Shown one piece after another: positions 1 to 5,579 of a DNA stretch of 14,591 bases. This stretch comes from Gammaproteobacteria bacterium (GTDB lineage: Bacteria > Pseudomonadota > Gammaproteobacteria > SZUA-229), in the NCBI GenBank assembly GCA_026998145.1, contig JALTRC010000045.1, forward strand, positions 1 to 14,591, in the 5' to 3' direction. The notes under the pieces were generated by a model. It was given only the letters and a program-made list of their open reading frames with translations. It ran no database searches and was not told the DNA's origin. The stretch's first letter is position 1. Each line of letters starts with the position of its first letter. Made by a program: the position numbers and the translations under genes.

Positions 1-239
1 GGCCAGAACAGGCCGGAAGTGGTTTTCATGTCTTTGGCAACAGACAGGGCATCAGCCTTGTTCATATAACCGGTTAAGGGGTTGAAATAGCCACCGCCTA
101 ACATGACCGCATTGGCGGCTGTCGCAGAGCTAACCAGCAGGGAAGGCAGGCTTTCGGCTTCTTTTTGCAGGGCTTCGTTTTCGGCGGTATCGTATACGAA
201 CAATGGATTCAGTTCGTCAGAACCATGTGGCTTTATCAT
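1..239 (-). CDS. sat: ATP sulfurylase (sulfate adenylyltransferase), N-terminal part, cut by window edge
   Basis: Reading the minus strand from the ATG at 239 gives 79 codons that run off the window edge. The protein starts MIKPHGSDELNPLFVYD and continues with the segments ESLPSLLVSS and NAVMLGGGYFNPLTGYMN. These match the N-terminal PUA-like domain of monofunctional Sat-type ATP sulfurylase, usually about 400 residues long. The enzyme makes adenosine 5'-phosphosulfate from ATP and sulfate in the cytoplasm, the first step of sulfate activation. The catalytic domain lies outside the window, so its active-site residues cannot be checked. A good ribosome binding site, GGAGAG, lies about 5 bases before the ATG, which supports this start. 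The region upstream holds a Fur-box-like palindrome. The gene reads away from the DUF3570 unit's 3' end, in the same direction, across 330 bases of repeat-bearing DNA. Confidence 0.9.
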   Translation of the reverse strand, partial: MIKPHGSDELNPLFVYDTAENEALQKEAESLPSLLVSSATAANAVMLGGGYFNPLTGYMNKADALSVAKDMKTTSGLFW

Positions 240-273
240 TATTACTCTCCTCTATCCTCAAACCGGTTTAACC

Positions 274-288
274 GGATAATCATTATCT
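274..288. promoter_or_regulatory. Fur-box-like palindrome upstream of sat
   Basis: GATAATCATTATC at 275-287 is a perfect 6-1-6 inverted repeat. It is identical to the last 13 bases of the classic 19-bp Fur consensus GATAATGATAATCATTATC. The remaining 6 bases of the consensus are not matched; they fall in the neighbouring AACCGG. The site is about 35-50 bases upstream of the sat start codon, where it could overlap a minus-strand promoter; GATAAT read on that strand is a plausible -10. Control of sat by iron through Fur is an inference. Confidence 0.45.
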
Positions 289-481
289 TGCGGCGCGAGT
301 ATTTATGCCTGGGCGCCCCAATAGGTAAATTCTGCTCACAAAAAATCGGGTATTTTCAGGAGGTCTAATGATAAAGGGTTGGCGGGGATTAGCTAATTCA
401 TATCATTAAGTATGCAATGAGTATTTTTTATATAGGAATACAGACAGGCAATGACTGTGGGAGATATGGCAGGCTTGCTGG

Positions 482-501
482 ATACCCGCCTGCGCGGGTA
501 T
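482..501. repeat. Palindromic intergenic repeat (REP-like hairpin)
   Basis: A perfect 8-bp stem, ATACCCGC at 482-489 and GCGGGTAT at 494-501, closes a 4-base loop. It sits in the context CTGGATACCCGCC...GGGTATGACG, which resembles a small palindrome scattered between genes in many proteobacterial genomes. There is no T-run, so it is not a convincing intrinsic terminator. Confidence 0.55.
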
Positions 502-539
502 GACGAGTTATACGGAGGAGAAGGCTTACCAGGCTGTAG

Positions 540-564
540 GTCGGATTGAGCTTTTTAATCCGAC
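540..564. repeat. Second palindromic hairpin just after the DUF3570 stop
   Basis: GTCGGATT at 540-547 pairs perfectly with AATCCGAC at 557-564 around a 9-base loop. It lies 7 bases beyond the stop codon of the minus-strand DUF3570 gene. It could act as a 3' transcript-stabilising hairpin or weak terminator, but on that strand it is followed by CTACAGCC and not by a U-run. The TCGGATT/AATCCGA form is common in intergenic repeat families. Confidence 0.5.
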
Positions 565-570
565 ATAAGG

Positions 571-1863
571 CTACCAGTAAAAGTGATAGCCCAACTGTAG
601 AATCAGTGCCTGCAGAGCCGGGGTCATGTCCTGATTTTGCTGGTCGCCTACCAGTGTGCCTACCGTGCTGTAGTTTTGCTGCATCAGCTCCACGCGCATG
701 GACAGCTCCTGATTATGCCCCGTGGGTTTGCCGTATTTCAGGCCGATGGTGGTGGATGTCATTTCCCCAAGGCGGTAATCGGCGCTGGCATAATCGGGCA
801 GCGGGCTGCCATCTGTGACGCTGTGGCGGTAGAAATCTGCGGCGGATTGCAGATACAGGCGTGCATGGGGCTGTAGATAGCTGCCACCACCCAGCTCATA
901 GCGGTAGTGCAAATCAAGGGTATGGGAGCTGACGCCCCAGTCATCCCAGTAATAGCGGTAGGACAGGTTTACCACATCTTCGCTCAGATGGTGCACGCCG
1001 CGCCAGAAAATGGCGTTTTTGCTGCGGCTGTCCGGGCGTTTTTCATACACATAGGGCAGCTCGTCGGCATTGAGGTTGCTGGTGGGCAGGCCGGTGGCCG
1101 GGTCAATTACTGTGAGAATTTTGTAAGGATCGGTTAAATAGCCGCTGGCCTGGCTGATGGAGTAGTTAAGCTGCATCAGGGTGGTGCGGTTGATTACCTG
1201 AGTCCAGCCGATCAGCAGATCGGTGGTGGTTTTGGACTCTGTACCGCCCTTGGGCTGGGGGGTGGCGCTGCCGGCGCGGATCATGGGGGCAAAGGGGGTG
1301 TTGATGGAACCAATGGGGTCGAGTCTGTCCGAGCTAAAGGCCAGCCCTGCGGTAAGGGTGGTATTTCGCTGGTTAAGGTCATGGCTTAAGGTGGCGCCGG
1401 CGGACAGGGACTTGTAATCAATTTCTGATGACAGGCTGCCGCTCCAGTTAATACGGGTGAGGCGGTTCAGGGCATAGTTCCAGTCGCCCAGTACCGATAC
1501 CCGAATATCCCGGAAAGTATCATTTAAGGGGAGCTTGTTGGGGCCAATGGTATAGGCCGAGTTGCCAGAGGGCGTGGTAAAGGTTTGTGCCTGGCTGCTG
1601 GCATGGGCACCATTGGGTGTGGCGCCGGTGAGGGCATCGTATACCAGTTTAATATCCACAAATTCATCATCGGCGATTTCCTTGCTGGCGTTGATTACCG
1701 GCTCCATCAGGCTAACCCGCTCAGTGCCTTCTGTGTATAGCAGCACATCGGTTTGAATATCCCAGTCGCTGGCTGAAGCCTGCTGGCTGGTGGCCTGCAG
1801 TAAGCTGCAACTGGCCAGCGCCAGCTGACTTTTAATGGATTTTTTGCGCGATTTTAATTGCAT
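571..1863 (-). CDS. DUF3570 domain protein, predicted outer-membrane beta-barrel
   Basis: The 430-residue product has a basic N-terminus (KSRKKSIK), a moderately hydrophobic stretch at about residues 11-24, and a probable export-signal end near ASA-SDWD. The mature part has alternating amphipathic strands with many Tyr, Trp, Ser and Thr residues and ends LGYHFYW, the aromatic C-terminus typical of outer-membrane barrels. I recognise it as DUF3570, function unknown, from the family pattern and from its partner DUF4266. In other genomes, as I recall, the pair usually sits with a thioredoxin-like protein and the flavinyl transferase ApbE; neither is visible here. I place the start at ATG 1863, because GGAGG lies 6 bases before it. 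The frame also has an upstream TTG at 1869, but that directly abuts the GGAGG. The gene overlaps the DUF4266 stop by 10 bases, so translation is probably coupled. Confidence 0.82.
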   Translation of the reverse strand: MQLKSRKKSIKSQLALASCSLLQATSQQASASDWDIQTDVLLYTEGTERVSLMEPVINASKEIADDEFVDIKLVYDALTGATPNGAHASSQAQTFTTPSGNSAYTIGPNKLPLNDTFRDIRVSVLGDWNYALNRLTRINWSGSLSSEIDYKSLSAGATLSHDLNQRNTTLTAGLAFSSDRLDPIGSINTPFAPMIRAGSATPQPKGGTESKTTTDLLIGWTQVINRTTLMQLNYSISQASGYLTDPYKILTVIDPATGLPTSNLNADELPYVYEKRPDSRSKNAIFWRGVHHLSEDVVNLSYRYYWDDWGVSSHTLDLHYRYELGGGSYLQPHARLYLQSAADFYRHSVTDGSPLPDYASADYRLGEMTSTTIGLKYGKPTGHNQELSMRVELMQQNYSTVGTLVGDQQNQDMTPALQALILQLGYHFYW

Positions 1864-2069
1864 CCGCAACCTCCGCCGCCTACACCCTGGCCGCCGGTTG
1901 AGGCTTCCTTGCTGAAATAAATATGCTCATCCAGAAAACTGTCCACCTTGTCTGGTGTGAGCGCCATGGTGGGTTTGGCCAGAATATCTTTTTCCCATGG
2001 CTTGACCGGCTGGTAACTACAGGACGTTATCAATACGATCAGCAATGAAACTATTGTAAGGGTCTTCAT
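1854..2069 (-). CDS. DUF4266 domain small lipoprotein
   Basis: This 71-residue protein starts with a lipoprotein signal: hydrophobic residues 4-14, then a lipobox I-T-S-C with the lipidated Cys at residue 17. The mature part contains PVKPWEKDILAKPTMAL and DEHIYFSKEAS, then a Gly-rich tail ending GGGGCGCN. These are hallmarks of DUF4266, whose members pair with DUF3570. It is predicted to be anchored in the inner or outer membrane facing the periplasm. The two tail cysteines in a Gly-Cys-Gly-Cys arrangement suggest redox or metal chemistry, but that is inference. The ribosome binding site before the ATG at 2069 is weak. It is the first gene of the two-gene unit and is divergent from carbonic anhydrase across about 150 bases, which must hold promoters for both. 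Confidence 0.82.
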   Translation of the reverse strand: MKTLTIVSLLIVLITSCSYQPVKPWEKDILAKPTMALTPDKVDSFLDEHIYFSKEASTGGQGVGGGGCGCN

Positions 2070-2176
2070 TCAAATACCGCGATTAAGGTGTGACTGTTAT
2101 GAGCTTTCAGCATGATAAAACCCTGGGGAAGGCATGTACAGAGTATTAGTGATTCCATATATTCCTGATTCTGTAT

Positions 2177-2187
2177 TTGTGACACAA
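2177..2187. promoter_or_regulatory. Small inverted repeat in the divergent can/DUF4266 promoter region
   Basis: TTGTG-A-CACAA is a perfect 5-1-5 inverted repeat 31 bases before the can start codon. It could be an operator for an unnamed regulator. It does not have the spacing of a CRP site. Function is a guess from position and symmetry. Confidence 0.2.
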
Positions 2188-2217
2188 TAACGCCAATAAG
2201 GGCTGCGACGTATCATT

Positions 2218-2865
2218 ATGAAACATTTAAAACATCTGTTTGAAAACAATCTTGACTGGGCCGATGCCCGCAAGGAAGAAGACCCGGAATATTTCCGAAA
2301 GTTGCGTAACCAGCAGACACCGGAGTATTTATGGATCGGTTGCTCAGACAGCCGTGTGCCTGCCAATGAAATCGTCGGCCTGCCGCCGGGTGAGCTGTTT
2401 GTGCATCGTAATGTGGCCAATGTTGTGGTGCACTCCGATCTGAACTGTTTATCGGTGATGCAATATGCGGTGGATGTGCTGAAGGTCAAACACATTATTG
2501 TCTGTGGTCACTACGGCTGTGGCGGTATTAAGGCGGCGCTGGATGATGCCCGGCTGGGGCTGATTGATAACTGGGTGCAGCATGTAAAGGATATTCGCGG
2601 CAAGCATCGTCAGTTGCTGGCTGAAATCGAAGAGCCGGAAGCAAAACTGAATCGCCTGTGTGAGCTGAATGTGGTGGAGCAGGTGCTTAATGTGGTGAAT
2701 ACCACCATTGTTCAGGATGCCTGGAGCCGGGGTCAGGATTTATCGGTGCATGGCTGGATTTACTCGATTAATGATGGGGTGCTCAGGGATCTGAATATTT
2801 GTGTGGATGCTTCGGGTGAATCCAAACAGGCTTATCAAAATGCACTAAAGAGCGGGCTGATCTGA
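2218..2865 (+). CDS. can: Beta-class carbonic anhydrase (type II)
   Basis: The 215-residue cytoplasmic enzyme interconverts CO2 and bicarbonate. It aligns almost end to end with E. coli Can. The zinc ligands Cys42, Asp44, His98 and Cys101 are all present in CSDSR and GHYGCGG, at the same numbers as in E. coli; Arg46 of the Asp-Arg dyad is also there. Trp39, Arg64 and Tyr83, which form the non-catalytic bicarbonate site of the type II enzymes known from Haemophilus influenzae, are conserved, so allosteric inhibition by bicarbonate is expected. The ATG at 2218 fits the family start, though the ribosome binding site is weak. The gene stands alone and is convergent with the GGDEF-EAL gene. Supplying bicarbonate for carboxylations when CO2 is low is the likely role. 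Confidence 0.97.
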   Translation: MKHLKHLFENNLDWADARKEEDPEYFRKLRNQQTPEYLWIGCSDSRVPANEIVGLPPGELFVHRNVANVVVHSDLNCLSVMQYAVDVLKVKHIIVCGHYGCGGIKAALDDARLGLIDNWVQHVKDIRGKHRQLLAEIEEPEAKLNRLCELNVVEQVLNVVNTTIVQDAWSRGQDLSVHGWIYSINDGVLRDLNICVDASGESKQAYQNALKSGLI

Positions 2866-2927
2866 TTCAGGCTGTGCCTCAACAGGCCTGTGGATCTTTC
2901 GATAAAAGCACTCGGGGATGACAGGCA

Positions 2928-2942
2928 TCAGAGGCTCCCTAG
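2928..2942 (+). repeat. Short match to the end of the palindromic miniature element
   Basis: TCAGAGGCTCCCTAG matches the right end of the full element at 9982-9996 (TCAGAGGTTCCCTAG) in 14 of 15 positions, including the terminal CTAG. No inner part of the element follows to the left. The outer edge touches the stop codon of the minus-strand GGDEF-EAL gene: its TAG is the complement of 2939-2941. It may be a remnant of an old insertion, or chance. Confidence 0.4.
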
Positions 2943-5230
2943 CTTACCAGTGCATCCTGTTGATCAATCTGAAAATGGGTGTCTACCAGTTCTTCTATGC
3001 GGGCAACGGTTACCGGCTTGCTGAAATAATAGCCCTGTACCAGCGGGCAGCCCAGATCCCGCAAAAACTCTGCCTGCTCACGGGTTTCCACCCCTTCGGC
3101 CACCACATTGTAACCCAGTGCCAGCGACATATTCACAATGGTGCTTACCATCAGGGCAGCGGCGGGCTCATGGGGCAGTTCACGGATAAATTCCCGATCC
3201 ACTTTCAGCGTGTCGATTTCCAGTTGTTTTAACACTGATAAAGATGAGTAGCCGGTGCCAAAATCATCAATGGCGATCTGGATACCTTTGGCCTGTAGCT
3301 GGCGGCAGATATTAATATGTTCTTCGGGGTTACGGGTCTGGCTTTCGGTGATTTCTATTTCCAGATCACCGGGAGCCAGCTCAAAACGTTTGAATTCCTG
3401 CTCGACTTTTTCCGTGAACCCCTGAGAGCTAAAGTGGCCAGAGGCAATATTAATGGCAATGCTCAGGTGAATATTCTGCTGCTTCCATTTTTGCTGTTGT
3501 TTGCAGGCGGTTATTAATACCCATTCACCGATTTTATTAATCAGCCCCATGCGTTCTGCCGTGCTGATAAACTGATCCGGTGGCACCATGCCCCGCTGGG
3601 GATGCTGCCAGCGAATCAGGGCTTCCGCACCGCTCATTCTGCCTGTGCCCAGGTGAATTTTAGGTTGATACCAAAGCTCGAATTCATCGTTTTCAAGGGC
3701 TTTTTGCAGATCGGCTTCCAGCTGTAAGCGGGCAATGGAATCGGATGTCATCTGCGGATTATAAAACGCATAGGTGTGTTTGCTGCTCTGCTTAACCGAG
3801 TACATGGCGGTATCGGCTGCTTTTAGCAGGGTATTGGCCTGATCTCCGTCTTCCGGGTAGGTGGCAATGCCGATACTCATCTTGGGGTGAATTTGCTGCG
3901 TGTCCAGCTCAATGGTTTGTTGTGATAATGCCAGGCAGCGATCCGCGACCATGCTGGCATCAATGCCCCTGTTGATCTCACTGAGAATAATACAGAATTC
4001 ATCACCGCCCAGGCGGGCAATAAAGTCCACATCCCTGAGCAGATTTTTAAGTTGACTGGAGATAACTTTCAGGTACTCATCGCCCCGGTCATGGCCCAGG
4101 GTATCATTGATTTCCTTAAAGCCATCCAGATCAATATATAAAATGGCCAGGCTTTTATCTTGACGTTTAGCCTGCTTGATTTGTTCATCCAGATGTTGGT
4201 GAAAATGGCTACGGTTCGCCAGCCCGGTCAGTTCATCAAAATAGGCCATATCAAAAATCTTTTTCTCAGCTGATTTGATAATGGAAATATCCTGTACTGT
4301 GCCGAGCAGGGCGTGTTCGCCTTCAGTGGTTTCAATGCGCTTGATGATTTGATTCATAATTACCCAGTCATCACCCTGTTCTGCCCGAATACGGTATTCA
4401 ACAGTGGTGTCCTGGCCTGTTTCAATGGCCGATTCAATGGCCATTTTTACCCGGCGCCGGTCATCAGGGTGTACCTTGTCAAGGCAGGTTTTCATGGTAA
4501 CCTGTGATTGATCTGTTTTGCACATGCGTGCCAGATTAATGGAGAGTTTTATAAAGGGGGACAGCATATCCCATTGCCAGTAACCAATGCGGGCAATTTC
4601 TTCGGTGGTGGATAGCAGGGCAAGATTATGTTTTTCGGTATCGTATCTAAGCTTAATCAGCTCTTCATAATTACGGCCTATTTCATGGCCGCCTTTCATT
4701 AAAAAACCAAAATAAAACAGGCTAAGAACAGCAAGCTCGATGCTAAAAGGCTGATTTTCCCACAATAGCCGGCTCTCAATACAGGCCAGCAAAATGGCCT
4801 GGTAGTAAATAATAATTTTTGAATCATAGGACAGAACTGCCAGCGCACCACCGGCAACACCGGCCAGAGCCAGAATCATTAATACCTGGTATTCAGGGTA
4901 ATGAACCGGGTACAGCAGCCACATGGATGCACCCCAGGTGATGGCTGCCATATAGGCGCCACTGTTAAACAAGCGCCCCCATTTATGACTGACCCGGCTG
5001 CCGAGTATCAGGCCAGAATAAAAATAATGGCTCAGCCAGCGATAAATGCTGACAAGGCTTAAAAAGCCAAACCATTCCCAGGCCAGTTGCTGATCGGTAC
5101 GTGGTCCAATAATCAATACAATGGCCAGTGCAACCACCAGGCTGCCGGCTGTCGAAAAGGACAGGCCCTTAAACAGAAGCTCGATTTGCATTAACTGGAT
5201 GGAGGAAGGTTTATGATCAGCTGGGGTCAT
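2939..5230 (-). CDS. Membrane-bound PAS-GGDEF-EAL c-di-GMP enzyme
   Basis: The 763-residue protein has an N-terminal membrane region (about residues 25-178, roughly six hydrophobic segments), a PAS/PAC domain (about 205-320), a GGDEF domain (about 325-490) and an EAL domain (about 500-755). The GGDEF motif is intact at 408-412, with an RxxD inhibitory site at 399-402 placed five residues before it. The EAL domain keeps Glu536 (EAL), Asn594, Glu626 and Glu629 (EITES), Asp655-Asp656 (DDFGTGYSSL), Lys676, Glu712/Glu715 (AEGVE) and Gln732. On motif grounds both synthesis and breakdown of cyclic di-GMP are possible. The membrane region is not a MASE type I can name. The signal sensed is unknown. 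The ATG at 5230 has a weak ribosome binding site; a start at Met14 is the main alternative. The last codons abut a miniature-element end. Confidence 0.93.
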   Translation of the reverse strand: MTPADHKPSSIQLMQIELLFKGLSFSTAGSLVVALAIVLIIGPRTDQQLAWEWFGFLSLVSIYRWLSHYFYSGLILGSRVSHKWGRLFNSGAYMAAITWGASMWLLYPVHYPEYQVLMILALAGVAGGALAVLSYDSKIIIYYQAILLACIESRLLWENQPFSIELAVLSLFYFGFLMKGGHEIGRNYEELIKLRYDTEKHNLALLSTTEEIARIGYWQWDMLSPFIKLSINLARMCKTDQSQVTMKTCLDKVHPDDRRRVKMAIESAIETGQDTTVEYRIRAEQGDDWVIMNQIIKRIETTEGEHALLGTVQDISIIKSAEKKIFDMAYFDELTGLANRSHFHQHLDEQIKQAKRQDKSLAILYIDLDGFKEINDTLGHDRGDEYLKVISSQLKNLLRDVDFIARLGGDEFCIILSEINRGIDASMVADRCLALSQQTIELDTQQIHPKMSIGIATYPEDGDQANTLLKAADTAMYSVKQSSKHTYAFYNPQMTSDSIARLQLEADLQKALENDEFELWYQPKIHLGTGRMSGAEALIRWQHPQRGMVPPDQFISTAERMGLINKIGEWVLITACKQQQKWKQQNIHLSIAINIASGHFSSQGFTEKVEQEFKRFELAPGDLEIEITESQTRNPEEHINICRQLQAKGIQIAIDDFGTGYSSLSVLKQLEIDTLKVDREFIRELPHEPAAALMVSTIVNMSLALGYNVVAEGVETREQAEFLRDLGCPLVQGYYFSKPVTVARIEELVDTHFQIDQQDALVS

Positions 5231-5385
5231 GCAGTCTAATTATCGGTCTGGGGTTAAGAGTGAAATCATTAAATCACCACAATTATAGTAGAGATATAGA
5301 TGAGCTACATGATTAATATTAATTTTGTGAAAATATATCTATATGTGAGATGGGTGATGTTGATGGTAGGAATCGGTACATAAAT
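5231..5385. promoter_or_regulatory. AT-rich leader of the GGDEF-EAL gene
   Basis: This stretch has no gene. On the minus strand TATAAT (complement of 5282-5287) is a perfect -10 hexamer about 52 bases before the start codon, but the -35 at 17-base spacing (ATGTAG) is poor, so an activator may be needed. The AT-rich part at 5290-5345 has loosely symmetrical ATAGAT/ATCTAT motifs that could bind a regulator. Direct evidence is limited to base composition and the -10 match. Confidence 0.35.
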
Positions 5386-5406
5386 AAGCCACCCGGTGGG
5401 TGGCTT
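5386..5406. terminator. Terminator downstream of tRNA-Ser
   Basis: AAGCCACCC at 5386-5394 pairs perfectly with GGGTGGCTT at 5398-5406 around a 3-base loop. On the minus strand the hairpin is followed by ATTTAT, and it starts 7 bases after the tRNA CCA end. It is therefore a good Rho-independent terminator for the tRNA transcript, although the U-run is interrupted. Confidence 0.75.
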
Positions 5407-5412
5407 TATATT

Positions 5413-5500
5413 TGGCAGAGAGGAAGGGATTTGAACCCTCGAAACCTTTCGGTTTACACACTTTCCAGGCGTGCGCCTTCGACCGCTCGGCCACCTCTCT
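5413..5500 (-). tRNA. tRNA-Ser (anticodon GGA)
   Basis: The 88-base minus-strand sequence folds into a class II tRNA. The acceptor arm AGAGAGG pairs perfectly with CCTCTCT, followed by discriminator G and an encoded CCA. The D arm is GGCCGAGCGGTCGAAGGC, the anticodon loop CTGGAAA gives GGA, a long variable arm AACCGAAAGGTT is typical of serine tRNAs, and the T loop is GGTTCAAATCC. It closely resembles E. coli tRNA-Ser(GGA) in its middle part. It reads UCC and UCU codons. It begins with A1-U72 rather than the commoner G1. It stands alone between the TonB receptor and the GGDEF-EAL gene. I see no integrase or attachment repeat around it. Confidence 0.97.
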
Positions 5501-5520
5501 AAAGCTTGCTTAGCTGTGCG

Positions 5521-5553
5521 TTAAACAAGGCGGAGAAGGGTATATTACCCGCC
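5521..5553 (-). terminator. Candidate terminator after the TonB-dependent receptor gene
   Basis: On the minus strand GGCGG (5553-5549) pairs with CCGCC (5533-5529) and is followed by TTGTTTAA. An alternative inner stem GGGTA/TACCC lies within it. It is 27 bases past the receptor stop. The stem is short, so termination here is likely but not certain. The same DNA must also hold the tRNA promoter. Confidence 0.4.
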
Positions 5554-5579
5554 TGCCAGCGTCAATAAATTTCCCCTAC

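Larger units (their letters stand above)
240..570. other. Non-coding region between sat and the DUF3570 gene
   Basis: I see no credible gene here. The one longer open frame on the plus strand is a shadow of the sat start. The half next to sat contains its leader, two adjacent palindromes (AAACCGGTTT at 260-269 and GATAATCATTATC at 275-287) and GGGCGCCC at 311-318. The far half holds two separate hairpins, listed separately. 330-470 shows nothing I can name. Confidence 0.6.

Noticed and set aside
165..368. 67-codon plus-strand frame over the sat start region
   Set aside because: It is antisense to sat, has no ribosome binding site, and its protein resembles nothing.
2873..2886. TGTGCCTCAACAGG shared with 10062-10075 in the DUF2007 gene
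   Set aside because: The match is 14 bases, the flanks do not align convincingly, and the position relative to the element end differs. Chance is the simplest reading, though a genome-wide count would settle it.
5413..5500. tRNA-Ser as an integration site for a genomic island
   Set aside because: There is no integrase, no direct repeat of the tRNA 3' end and no change in gene character on either side in the window.
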